NCBI GenBank assembly: GCA_947648915.1
Contig: CANSPQ010000009.1
Coordinates: 1-46,519 of the forward strand
Direction of reading: 5' to 3'
Length of the DNA stretch: 46,519 bases
From: an uncultured Caryophanales bacterium
GTDB lineage: Bacteria; Bacillota_I; Bacilli_A; RF39; UBA660
The position numbers and the translations under genes are program-made. The notes below the pieces were generated by a model that was given only the letters and a program-made list of their open reading frames with translations, was not told where the DNA came from and made no database searches. Every line of letters begins with the position of its first letter. Position 1 is the stretch's first letter. This document shows positions 1 through 7,226 of this stretch, in pieces.

Positions 1-133
1 TTCTAGAGTCTCTTATATTAGAAATGTTAAATCCCACAAATTTTGTGATTGAGTCGTAATTAAGCTAAATTTAAATTATGATAAACTTTAATGACATAAT
101 AATAAACTGAAATAAATTAAAACAAACAAAAAT

Positions 134-149
134 GGAGCCTTTCGGCTCC
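134..149 (-). terminator. Rho-independent terminator at the left element edge, formerly of the sRNA gene
   Basis: Read on the minus strand this is a 6-bp stem GGAGCC/GGCTCC closed by a GAAA loop and followed by ATTTTTG. It abuts the left CTTCAGGGGG repeat exactly as the terminator at 8557-8576 abuts the right copy. I infer it was the original terminator of the small RNA gene now found at 8.6 kb, separated from it by insertion of the element. It can now end transcription of the lipoprotein gene to its right. Confidence 0.75.
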
Positions 150-158
150 TTCAGGGGG
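149..158. repeat. attL core repeat CTTCAGGGGG
   Basis: Ten bases identical to 8576-8585, in the same orientation, with different sequence on both sides. The repeat marks the left boundary of the integrated element. Core identity ends at the base of a terminator stem in both copies, as expected for recombination at the 3' end of an RNA gene. Confidence 0.7.
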
Positions 159-274
159 CTATTAAATTTTGGTTTATTTAATTTTAAAACCTCTATTTTT
201 CTTTATATTTCGTTTAATTTTCCCCAATTTTGATTAAAACAAATTAAAATGTTATTTCAAAGTTTTGAAAATTC

Positions 275-295
275 GTTACATAAGTGTTACATAAA
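275..295 (+). repeat. Integrase arm-type direct repeats, left end
   Basis: Two copies of GTTACATAA separated by two bases, ending in extra As. The same arrangement in the same orientation occurs at 8477-8497 near the right end. Paired short direct repeats inside each end are typical arm-binding sites of Tn916/lambda-type tyrosine integrases. Function is inferred. Confidence 0.55.
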
Positions 296-323
296 AAACT
301 AATTTATATATGTTTTAATTAAA

Positions 324-1358
324 CTATTTTTTTATCAATATATCTGGATACTCACTAGCAACTTTTTCTGCTGAAATATATTTGTTTTCTAAAGCATATT
401 TAAGAGTCATTATTTGATTATTTAACATAAATTTGATTGCTATTTCGTTAGTATCATCACTCTTTAAATAGTAACTATTTTTATCATCTTTATAAATTAA
501 TTGCTCTTTTTGATTATCGTTATCTCTATAATCTAAAATACTATAAAATATATAATCTGTTTCTTCTTCAATGATTTTTCTTAAATCTGTATCATTAGAA
601 ACTGAGTAATAACAACCATTCATACTTTTAGGAATTAATCTTTTACCATCTCCCCAAACATAAATTGTATCAATCAATTTATTATCTTTATCATACATTT
701 CAAAATCAAAGGCATAACCATCTGACAAACAAGCATCTCCATATTGTTTACTACTTGAAATTGCATTTAAAATTTCTGTTAATTTATCTTTGCTATTTAT
801 TGTTCCTAATTCTTTTTGACTAGATTTTATAACTATTTTAGTGGTATTGTTTATTTTGTCCAATGTTTCATTTGGAATAGATTTGGCGTCTTTATCATCA
901 TTTTTAACTATACATTGATTAACTATCTCTTTAAAATCAACATCATTGTCTTGATTATGAATATAAATTGTAGGAGTTAAAGGGCTTTCATATGTTTGAT
1001 ATACAGAAAATTTATTATAAAAATATTTATCAAAATCTTTCATTACACTTGATTCATAAGTTCCATTTTTAGGGAAAACCATTACATAAATATTATTTGG
1101 ATGATTACTAGCATATACCCCTTTATAATAGGCGATTTTTTCTTTATCACTACTTTTTATTTCACTTAAAGGTATTTCGATTAATTCATCTGTTTCAGTT
1201 ACGAGATAGCCTCCTAATTGACTTTCTAAACATTGCATTAATTCCTTATCATAGTCTTCTGTTGTTTTCTTGTCGGTTTCTTGTTCTTTCTTACCACAAC
1301 CTACAACTCCCAAAACCATAAACCCACATATTAAAATTGATAATAGTATTTTTTTCAT
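324..1358 (-). CDS. Predicted lipoprotein, function unknown
   Basis: Starts at the ATG at 1358, seven bases after a GGAGG box; an in-frame GTG two codons earlier is less likely. About 344 residues. The N-terminus is a lipoprotein signal peptide: a KK charge pair, a hydrophobic stretch, then the lipobox VVGC, so the mature protein should be diacylated on Cys and anchored outside the membrane. The rest is charged and soluble, rich in Lys, Asp and Asn. I recognise no family. It is the leftmost accessory gene of the mobile element and could be a surface or exclusion protein, but nothing in the sequence shows that. Confidence 0.75.
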   Translation of the reverse strand: MKKILLSILICGFMVLGVVGCGKKEQETDKKTTEDYDKELMQCLESQLGGYLVTETDELIEIPLSEIKSSDKEKIAYYKGVYASNHPNNIYVMVFPKNGTYESSVMKDFDKYFYNKFSVYQTYESPLTPTIYIHNQDNDVDFKEIVNQCIVKNDDKDAKSIPNETLDKINNTTKIVIKSSQKELGTINSKDKLTEILNAISSSKQYGDACLSDGYAFDFEMYDKDNKLIDTIYVWGDGKRLIPKSMNGCYYSVSNDTDLRKIIEEETDYIFYSILDYRDNDNQKEQLIYKDDKNSYYLKSDDTNEIAIKFMLNNQIMTLKYALENKYISAEKVASEYPDILIKK

Positions 1359-1452
1359 AATCACTCCTCCATTTCAAAAAACTATTATTAGAATAACACG
1401 TTGATATATACATTATAGCATTAAAAAAGCAAAATCTAAACTGATTCTACTC

Positions 1453-1689
1453 TTATTCTTCAAAAAATTTATCTATTCTAACACCTAGTATTATAGAAAT
1501 TTTATATAAAGTCATAAGTGATATATTATTTCTATCATTAGCCGACTCAATACGTTTTAGATGATTAACTGAAACATCTAATATTTCAGCAAGATCCATC
1601 AATCTTACACCTTTTTCATTTCTATATTTCTTGATGTTTTGACAGATAACAGCCTTAATATTTTCATTAAAGTCAGCATACTGATTCAA
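1453..1689 (-). CDS. Small Xre-family helix-turn-helix regulator
   Basis: 78 residues, almost entirely one HTH_3 domain. Residues 15-75 fit the five-helix Xre fold, with the recognition segment around DLAEILDVSVNHLKRIE. It starts with ATG after an AGGAGAG box. It is divergent from the 1818 gene across a 128-bp gap that contains the palindrome GTAGTGACTTCACTAC, a plausible operator for this or another element regulator. It probably controls neighbouring accessory genes of the mobile element; the target is unproven. Confidence 0.8.
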   Translation of the reverse strand: MNQYADFNENIKAVICQNIKKYRNEKGVRLMDLAEILDVSVNHLKRIESANDRNNISLMTLYKISIILGVRIDKFFEE

Positions 1690-1783
1690 AATATCACTCT
1701 CCTAATTAAAATTATAGAAGAAAAATTTTTATAAATAAGCAACCTTTCGTGCCTAACCATTAAATATGTGTTATACTTATATG

Positions 1784-1799
1784 GTAGTGACTTCACTAC
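1784..1799. promoter_or_regulatory. Palindrome, candidate operator
   Basis: GTAGTGA-CT-TCACTAC, 7-bp perfect arms. It lies 18 bases before the 1818 start codon and downstream of a TTATACT-like -10 (around 1771). A repressor bound here would overlap the start of transcription. The related half-site ATAGTGA recurs in front of the 2280-2495 regulator. Confidence 0.4.
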
Positions 1800-1817
1800 A
1801 ATGCGAAAGGAGGATTT

Positions 1818-2279
1818 ATGGATAAGAAAACCATAATCAATCAAGTAGTAAATCAAGCATATAGTGATTTAACAGGGTTAGTCGATTTTAGAGTTGCAGG
1901 AATTATAGGTGGATACTTTGAAATGATTATTCACGAAAGTAAATTAGAGGAACTTATTCCATATGCAGATGATATAATCAATACTTTATATGATAAATTT
2001 TGTGTTAATCTTTCAAAAAGTATTAAAGATGATGATGTAGAATTTACTATGTACAAATCATTTTGTTATAATAAACCAAATGAAGACTTAATAGATGATT
2101 GCTTTAAAATTGTTAATATTGATATAAAAAATAAACAAAGTGATAAAGAATCTACCACTTTGCTAAAATCCCTTTCTTCTTTACAGACAAAATATAGTGA
2201 AGAAGATATGGAAAAATCATTAAATACGATATTTGATATCTTGCTAGATTATTATAGCATTGTCAAAATAACTAAATAA
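1818..2279 (+). CDS. Hypothetical protein of the mobile element
   Basis: 153 residues with a strong RBS (AAAGGAGG, six bases before ATG). No signal peptide or membrane segment; mostly acidic and predicted helical by eye, with a Ser/Lys-rich linker near residues 105-125. I recognise no family. Its stop codon is directly adjacent to the stop codon of the convergent regulator at 2280, with no terminator between them, so the two transcripts would overlap at their 3' ends. Cargo function unknown. Confidence 0.65.
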   Translation: MDKKTIINQVVNQAYSDLTGLVDFRVAGIIGGYFEMIIHESKLEELIPYADDIINTLYDKFCVNLSKSIKDDDVEFTMYKSFCYNKPNEDLIDDCFKIVNIDIKNKQSDKESTTLLKSLSSLQTKYSEEDMEKSLNTIFDILLDYYSIVKITK

Positions 2280-2495
2280 CTATTTTTTCTCAATTATAAT
2301 ATCTATATCAAACTCTTTGGCTATGGTCTTTAAGACTTCTACTCCATAATTGACTGTACCTGCTTCGTATTGTTCTATCGTTCGCTTTGATTTTCCTATA
2401 CGTTTAGCAAAGTCTTTTTGAGTAAGATTAGTCCATTCACGTATAATTCTAATAGCCTCGCCTTTGGTATAGTCTTTCATATTAAGTCTCATCAT
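2280..2495 (-). CDS. Xre-family helix-turn-helix protein
   Basis: 71 residues or fewer. HTH core: LTQKDFAKRIGKSKRTIEQY is a classic HTH_3 helix 2-turn-helix 3. The first ATG has only a weak TGGTGG box; the internal ATG at 2480 is an alternative start giving a 66-residue protein. Nested inverted repeats sit upstream at 2545-2564, suggesting autoregulation. Probable small regulator in the accessory part of the mobile element. Confidence 0.7.
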   Translation of the reverse strand: MMRLNMKDYTKGEAIRIIREWTNLTQKDFAKRIGKSKRTIEQYEAGTVNYGVEVLKTIAKEFDIDIIIEKK

Positions 2496-2544
2496 TTACC
2501 ACCATATAAATTTTATCAGCAAATTAAGGAAAATAGCCGAAACT

Positions 2545-2564
2545 CACTATCCCATAGTGATAGT
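2545..2564. promoter_or_regulatory. Nested inverted repeats, candidate operator
   Basis: CACTAT-CCC-ATAGTG (2545-2559) and ACTATC...GATAGT (2546-2564) share bases, so two alternative dyads overlap. They lie about 50 bp upstream of the 2280-2495 regulator. The ATAGTGA half-site resembles the palindrome at 1784-1799. Confidence 0.35.
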
Positions 2565-2611
2565 ATATTCAAATATAAAAATAATATACAAAACGTTAAA
2601 TTATATATGCA

Positions 2612-2638
2612 AAAAGGAGCCATTTTTATGCTCCTTTT
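2612..2638 (-). terminator. Terminator of the repressor/membrane protein operon
   Basis: Nine-bp arms AAAAGGAGC/GCTCCTTTT around a 9-base loop, followed on the minus strand by the T-run. Located about 45 bp past the stop codon of the 2684 gene. Confidence 0.65.
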
Positions 2639-2683
2639 AAAATACCTATGACAGCATGACAGCAAATTTTGGGAGGGGTACTC

Positions 2684-3148
2684 CTATTTTTTCCTGTCAT
2701 TCCTGTCATTTTTCTTATTAAATGTTTTTTCAACAAGTTCTTTTGTTTCTTTATTAGCATTATATACTGCAAGATAATTGAATAATACTGCAACAGTCAT
2801 AAGAAGATACATACTCCATATTGTATATAAACTTGTGTGTATACTCTTATTGTAAAACTCGCAAAATAATACCACTAAATATATTAAACCACTTAAAACT
2901 ATAGATACTGCTGTTACATCATTAAATGATCTGTTTATAGTATTTGATTTATGTTTATCAAGGTTTCTTCCAACTTTACTCCAAATAAACACATATAATA
3001 CCTCAAAAAGCAACATTAAAGTAACCAACATCCAATACCAAGCATAAAAAATATCTTTCTTTATAGTAGTACATAAAATAGCCAAAGTTAATAAAATCAA
3101 ATTCACTAATATTGCACCTATACTAATCCTTTTGTTTCTTTTTATCAT
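2684..3148 (-). CDS. Four-helix integral membrane protein, unknown
   Basis: I start it at the ATG at 3148, nine bases after AAGGAGG, rather than at an upstream in-frame ATG at 3175 that lacks a ribosome site. About 154 residues. Four hydrophobic segments are visible (roughly residues 10-32, 38-58, 78-100 and 108-128), with a charged Lys/Asn-rich C-terminal tail. The start overlaps the end of the upstream repressor gene by 26 bp, so the two are translationally coupled. No family recognised. Immunity, exclusion or signalling roles are possible but unsupported. Confidence 0.7.
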   Translation of the reverse strand: MIKRNKRISIGAILVNLILLTLAILCTTIKKDIFYAWYWMLVTLMLLFEVLYVFIWSKVGRNLDKHKSNTINRSFNDVTAVSIVLSGLIYLVVLFCEFYNKSIHTSLYTIWSMYLLMTVAVLFNYLAVYNANKETKELVEKTFNKKNDRNDRKK

Positions 3149-3644
3149 TTTCAACTGCCTCCTTTCTTCTTGCACTATTTAAAACATTAACAATTTCTTT
3201 TGCTGTTTCAATTTGATACTCGGTATCTTCGATTGTTTGCGAGATTACTTCTCTTTCAGAATCAGTTAGTTTTTCTTTTTCTAGTCTTTCTCTAAAATTA
3301 GTTACTAATTCTTCCCAATTTTTAATCATTGATGAAGTATTTAAAATAGCATCCACAATTTGGTCTCCTTTTAAATGTTCATAGTAGTTAATTAAAAATG
3401 GATTTAAAGAAGTTACTTGAAAACCTAGTCCTGCTGCATACATTAAATCATTGTAGTTTATTCCTATATGTGTACTAATCTTTCTTAATGTTTTAGGATT
3501 TGGGATTTCTCTTTCTCCAGATTCAATTCTAGCAAGTTCAGTATCACTTATTTTAGCAATTCTAGCGAGTTCTCTTTTAGATAAGCCTTTTTCTTCTCTT
3601 GCACGAGCTATCATTTGCCCAACAGTCTCATTATTGTCTTTCAT
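3123..3644 (-). CDS. ImmR-like Xre repressor of the mobile element
   Basis: Starts at the ATG at 3644, ten bases after AAAGGAG; a longer reading frame upstream has no ribosome site. About 173 residues. The N-terminal 65 residues are a canonical HTH_3 domain (GLSKRELARIAKISDTELARIESG). The C-terminal half is a charged, coiled-coil-like helix that may mediate dimerisation. It is divergent from the mobilization operon with three TTGC(A/G)A(C/T)TTTT repeats between, placing it as the switch for element genes, as ImmR is for ICEBs1. No ImmA-type peptidase gene follows; a membrane protein gene does. Confidence 0.8.
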   Translation of the reverse strand: MKDNNETVGQMIARAREEKGLSKRELARIAKISDTELARIESGEREIPNPKTLRKISTHIGINYNDLMYAAGLGFQVTSLNPFLINYYEHLKGDQIVDAILNTSSMIKNWEELVTNFRERLEKEKLTDSEREVISQTIEDTEYQIETAKEIVNVLNSARRKEAVENDKKKQKD

Positions 3645-3670
3645 ACGAATAAAACTCCTTTCGCAATATA

Positions 3671-3699
3671 AATATAACACATTTTAATTTCTTTTGCAA
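3671..3699 (-). promoter_or_regulatory. Sigma-A promoter of the repressor gene
   Basis: On the minus strand: TTGCAA (3699-3694), 17-bp spacer, TATATT (3676-3671), then a short leader with AAAGGAG before the repressor ATG at 3644. One of the three operator-like repeats overlaps its -35 element, suggesting autorepression. Confidence 0.6.
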
Positions 3700-3791
3700 C
3701 TTTTTAGTTATTTTTTAACAAAAATTGCGACTTTTTTATTGACAAAAGATTTTTAATGATTTATCATTAACTTAAAGGTTGCGATTTTAAT
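3694..3791 (+). repeat. Three operator-like direct repeats between divergent promoters
   Basis: TTGCAACTTTTTAG (3694-3707), TTGCGACTTTTTTA (3725-3738) and TTGCGATTTTAATG (3778-3791) share the core TTGC(A/G)A(C/T)TTTT in the same orientation. They flank or overlap the repressor promoter and the rightward promoter at 3739-3767. Probable binding sites for the adjacent Xre repressor (inference). Confidence 0.45.
3739..3767 (+). promoter_or_regulatory. Rightward sigma-A promoter of the mobilization operon
   Basis: TTGACA (3739-3744), 17-bp spacer, TATCAT (3762-3767). It lies between operator-like repeats and drives a long untranslated leader into the 4021-8399 genes. Confidence 0.6.
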
Positions 3792-4020
3792 GTTTTTACA
3801 ACCTTAATAGTTCTTTGACAATTAAATAGAGTTGGACGTCGCCGATATTCTGCCGACTCGTTAAACAAATGCAAGGCACAAATACCTCTATTGGCACGAG
3901 AGTTGTAGATTAACTAAAATCTTCGTTACATATATGGCTAACTACTATATATACATCCTTAAAGGGAGTTGTTGGTAACACTAAAACCATCATTATAGAA
4001 AAAGAAAGAGAGGTGAATCA
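3775..4020 (+). other. About 245-base untranslated leader with paired segments
   Basis: No ORF of useful length. It holds several complementary segments, such as GTCG...CGAC near 3837-3856 and CTCGT...ACGAG between about 3857 and 3901, a second TTGACA at 3815, and two GGCAC motifs. The long leader between a regulated promoter and the first gene suggests RNA-level control or a replication-associated structure, but I cannot assign a class. Confidence 0.35.
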
Positions 4021-4260
4021 ATGAATGCAAGAGAGACTTTAAACTTAATATCAAAACAATGGTGTGATCTAAATGATTTAAGAAAACTTACAGGGCTAGG
4101 AAAAAATAATGCTATCAAGTTAAAAAATGAAATAAGAATTGATTTAGAAAACAAAGGCTATTTACTTCCTAACAAATTACTTCCTATGAATGAAGTTGTA
4201 AGTTATCTCAAAATAAATATAAGTTATCTTCAAAAAATGGCAAAAGAAGTTATTAACTAG
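4021..4260 (+). CDS. Small DNA-binding protein (DUF3173/excisionase-like), first gene of mobilization operon
   Basis: 79 residues, ATG after AGAGAGGTGAATCA. The pattern is helix, turn, helix followed by a basic stretch and a C-terminal segment LLPMNEVVSYLKI, resembling small winged-helix proteins (DUF3173, excisionase or MerR-like) found beside integrases and Rep-like ATPases in Gram-positive integrative elements. It lies 13 bases before the AAA ATPase gene, with its own AAAGGAG box between them. It could be an excision factor or an accessory DNA-binding protein for the ATPase; the family assignment is tentative. Confidence 0.65.
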   Translation: MNARETLNLISKQWCDLNDLRKLTGLGKNNAIKLKNEIRIDLENKGYLLPNKLLPMNEVVSYLKINISYLQKMAKEVIN

Positions 4261-4273
4261 AAAGGAGTTTTAA

Positions 4274-5227
4274 ATGAAAACTATAAGTGAAATGAGAAAA
4301 GAAGCAACAAAAAAAGACTTCATAGTTGATAACCTAATGAAATCTAAAGGATTATATTGTCTTGTTGCGAGACCAAAGGTTGGCAAGTCGTTATTGGCAC
4401 TTCAACTTGCTAACTCTATTGCAACAGGAACAACCTTTTTAGGATTTAGGACAAGTCCATCTCCTGTCTTATATATTAGCACAGAAATGAATTCTACGCA
4501 ATTAGTAGATAGAATTGATAAGATGAACTTACAATTTAATGATGATAATTTCGTTATGATAGAACAAAATCCAAGTGAAAGAAAACTAAATTTAATGGAT
4601 TTGCAACTCCAATTTCAAACATTTTCTAATGAGTACAAAGGTCATTTTGTAATCATAGATATGTTTAGTGGCGTTGATTTAAACAATGGCTATAACTTAA
4701 ATGATTATCAAGATATGGGACAAGTTGTAATTCCAAAATTTAGAGAATTATGTAAAAAATATGACTTCACTATTCTTCTAGTCCATCACTTAAATAAGAA
4801 TAATACTTCTTTAGGTAGCACTGCTATTGATGGATCAGTTGATGGTAAAATCACTTTAAAACAAGATTCAAACCTAAAGAATAAAATCTTATTGAACTAT
4901 GAAAGTAGAGACTATGAGGGATTAGATTTAGTTCTAAAACGAAATGAAAATTTATTATTTGAACTATCAGAAGTCGAGAGTGATGACTTAAATTATAATA
5001 TACTAACTTTTCTAAATTATGCTATTAAACAAAAAGAATTTTCTTTTAATGTATCGGATATAACAAGTAAATTAAACTTACAAATTACTCCATCAGCATT
5101 TGGAAAATTATTAAATAGCAACATAGCAAATTTAGAAAAAGAAGGACTTCATATTGAGCAAAAAAGAACTTCTACTGAAAGAATATATGTTGCAAAATAT
5201 GAAGAACCGACTTATGAAAATGAATAA
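4274..5227 (+). CDS. RepA-like AAA_25 (RecA-fold) ATPase
   Basis: 317 residues. Walker A is ARPKVGKS (residues 32-39). A Walker B hydrophobic strand ends in Asp (VIIDMFSG, about 126-133), and a LLVHHLNK segment follows, as in RepA/RSF1010-type hexameric helicases and phage AAA_25 ATPases. The C-terminal 90 residues look like a winged-helix region. In Gram-positive IMEs such proteins sit next to the relaxase gene and may unwind or replicate the excised circle; that role is inferred. No separate replication initiator is present. RBS AAAGGAG is eight bases from ATG. Confidence 0.8.
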   Translation: MKTISEMRKEATKKDFIVDNLMKSKGLYCLVARPKVGKSLLALQLANSIATGTTFLGFRTSPSPVLYISTEMNSTQLVDRIDKMNLQFNDDNFVMIEQNPSERKLNLMDLQLQFQTFSNEYKGHFVIIDMFSGVDLNNGYNLNDYQDMGQVVIPKFRELCKKYDFTILLVHHLNKNNTSLGSTAIDGSVDGKITLKQDSNLKNKILLNYESRDYEGLDLVLKRNENLLFELSEVESDDLNYNILTFLNYAIKQKEFSFNVSDITSKLNLQITPSAFGKLLNSNIANLEKEGLHIEQKRTSTERIYVAKYEEPTYENE

Positions 5228-5286
5228 TTTTTATAAGAGTTTTTGTAACTTTTTTCTAAAAAGCTACAGGTAAAAAATGAACGAGG

Positions 5287-5514
5287 CACGTTTTGTCAGC
5301 TCTGCTGATGAAAGTGGCGATAGTGAATATTTTTACAATTATGAAAGGTTTACTCTTTCATAATTTATTAAATGATAAGTACCTAGTAGGTGCTTATTAT
5401 TTAATCTTGTTTATAAGCATTTGCCTTTACGTTAGTTTAGGCATTTGCGATTAAACAAGCAAAGGGGTTATTAGGGAACTCCCTAATCTCACGTGGGCTA
5501 TGCCCTAGTGAGAT
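5287..5514 (+). other. Stem-loop-rich region, candidate oriT
   Basis: The 340-bp gap between the ATPase and relaxase genes has no ORF but at least five dyads. They are an imperfect hairpin at 5287-5316; ATGAAAG/CTTTCAT at 5341-5361; a 14-bp-arm imperfect stem at 5370-5402; CTTGTTTA/TAAACAAG enclosing GCCT/AGGC at 5406-5459; and the pair TTAGGGA/TCCCTAA (5471-5486) and ATCTCAC...GTGAGAT with inner GGGC/GCCC (5486-5514). The last two sit 54 bp upstream of the relaxase start, where MobV origins usually lie. The TAGTGAG near 5506 resembles the TAGTGTG nick region of pMV158. Nick site unproven. Confidence 0.5.
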
Positions 5515-5567
5515 AGGTCAATAAATAGACCTTTTCCTCAAAGAAGTACAAGCAAAGGAGGAATTAA

Positions 5568-7001
5568 ATGTATGATGGCAAACAAGTTGTACGAGTAGAA
5601 ACACAATATAAGAAAGATGATCTTTATAATATCGGTGTTGAAATGAAAGACCGAAAAGGTACAGGAAATTACGATATAGAACGTAAAGTTTATAATATAG
5701 AATACGTTTCGCTTACTCAAAATAATTTATATCAAGAAGTGAAATACAATTTAAAAAAAAGAAAAATAGAATATTTAGATAGAGCAAATACGAATCTATT
5801 AAATGGTGTAACATTCACGAGTGGTCCTGAATTTTTTCAAGCATTAGGAATGGAGTTTGTAGATAGTGGTAGAACGTATCACACAGGAGACAAAAAAAGT
5901 CAAGCAGTTATGATACCAAAAATAAAATCAAAGGAAGATATACCGAATGCTGTATCTTTCTTTTTTGACTCCTGTATGGAATTTCTAAAAGATTATGTAG
6001 GCGAAGAAAATATACTTCTCTCTCAAATTCATTATGATGAAGATACACCCCATCTTCAAGCATATTTTCTACCTGTTGTTGATAAGGTTAAAAGAAAATG
6101 CTATGTCAAAGACAAAGATGGAAATGTTGTTAAAGAAGAAGTAAAAAAGAAAGATGGAACTACCACTATTGTTCCTAAATTACTTCGTGATGATAAAGGT
6201 AAAATTGTCTATGAGGAAGTCAAAGGCAAATTTCTAAATTGTGATCAATTTTGGAAACAAAAAGGTGGTAAATTATCCTTTCATCAAATGCAAAATGATT
6301 TTAATAACTTTATAACTGAAAAAGGTTTTAATCTCTATCGAGGAGACATTGGAGCAAATAAACAAAATCAATCTAAATTAGAGTATGATATAGCCGAAAA
6401 AAAGGCTGAATTAGAAGAATTAAATAAAGAAAAGGAAAATACCCTACAAATAATTGAAAACTCAAAAAATGGGCTTAAAAACCTAGAAAAAGAGGTTGAT
6501 AATGATTTACTAAATCCTGTAAAAAGAAAACTTGGCGGTTACAAAGAAGATGATGTATCTAAAATCATAGAATATACAAAAGGTTTAGAAAATAAAGTTA
6601 CTATTCTATCTACTGATAATAACAACAAAGACTTGATGATTGATAAATTAACAAAGGAAAATAAGAATTTTAAAAATAATAGCGAACTAATCAAAAAAAA
6701 TAAAATCATTAGGGAGCAAAAATCTACTATCAATGAACAAAAACAAGAAATTGGTAGATTAAGTGAATTAGTAGATATTTTGAATAATACTGTTGATAGT
6801 ATGAAAATCAAGTTTGAAAAAGAAGTTGAAAAGTGGAAAAATCTATTTAAAAAAATGTGCAAGGCAATAGATAAAGTTTTAGGTAGAGATAAACCTAAAG
6901 AACGTTTAGAAGATTATGAAGATATTGCTGATGCAATTAACTATGGTTACTACAGCAAAAATAACGATAAAGATAAAGATGATTATGAAATTGGAATGTA
7001 G
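5568..7001 (+). CDS. MobV-family relaxase (Pre/Mob), divergent
   Basis: 477 residues; ATG after AAAGGAGGAATTAA. The relaxase domain covers about residues 1-270. The metal-binding motif reads IHYDEDTPHLQ (154-164), matching MobV HxDExTPHxH except that the last His is Gln. Upstream, NYDIERKVYNIEY (34-46) corresponds to the conserved NxNIDPxRxxxNY block of Pre/Mob proteins. Residues about 275-425 form a long Lys/Glu coiled coil, usual for MobV C-termini. It would nick at oriT, probably in the stem-loop region just upstream. A lysine-rich insert (about 180-215) sits between the motif and the coiled coil. Family assignment is good; activity with the substituted His is open. Confidence 0.85.
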   Translation: MYDGKQVVRVETQYKKDDLYNIGVEMKDRKGTGNYDIERKVYNIEYVSLTQNNLYQEVKYNLKKRKIEYLDRANTNLLNGVTFTSGPEFFQALGMEFVDSGRTYHTGDKKSQAVMIPKIKSKEDIPNAVSFFFDSCMEFLKDYVGEENILLSQIHYDEDTPHLQAYFLPVVDKVKRKCYVKDKDGNVVKEEVKKKDGTTTIVPKLLRDDKGKIVYEEVKGKFLNCDQFWKQKGGKLSFHQMQNDFNNFITEKGFNLYRGDIGANKQNQSKLEYDIAEKKAELEELNKEKENTLQIIENSKNGLKNLEKEVDNDLLNPVKRKLGGYKEDDVSKIIEYTKGLENKVTILSTDNNNKDLMIDKLTKENKNFKNNSELIKKNKIIREQKSTINEQKQEIGRLSELVDILNNTVDSMKIKFEKEVEKWKNLFKKMCKAIDKVLGRDKPKERLEDYEDIADAINYGYYSKNNDKDKDDYEIGM

Positions 7002-7015
7002 AAAGGAGCATTTAT

Positions 7016-7222
7016 ATGATGGAAGTTATTATTGATAAAAACACTACTATTGATAAAGAAAAATTGATAATTGAATCACTAGAATTATCACTTAAAGAAG
7101 ATAAAGCTAGAGATGATAAAAAAAGTATAAAATACCATGTAATGGCTTTAGAAAAACACAAAAAAGTTCTTTTTAATTTAGAAAATACTAACAAAAATGA
7201 AATAGAAATGGAAAGGTTGTGA
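7016..7222 (+). CDS. Small charged helical protein between relaxase and integrase
   Basis: 68 residues; the first two codons are both ATG, after AAAGGAG. Highly charged (Lys, Glu, Asp), with no Cys, Gly or Pro, so probably one or two long helices. It lies 14 bases after the relaxase stop and four bases before the integrase start, so it is co-transcribed. Position suggests an excision or mobilization accessory factor, but no family is recognised. Confidence 0.6.
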   Translation: MMEVIIDKNTTIDKEKLIIESLELSLKEDKARDDKKSIKYHVMALEKHKKVLFNLENTNKNEIEMERL

Positions 7223-7226
7223 TATT

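Noticed and set aside
2418-2651. 77-codon plus-strand ORF
   Set aside because: It overlaps the regulator at 2280-2495 and a terminator, lacks a ribosome site, and its translation looks non-coding.
4274-5227. AAA ATPase as a plasmid replication initiator with a nearby iteron origin
   Set aside because: No iterons or Rep-type initiator domain are visible; the protein fits a helicase-type RepA-like ATPase only.
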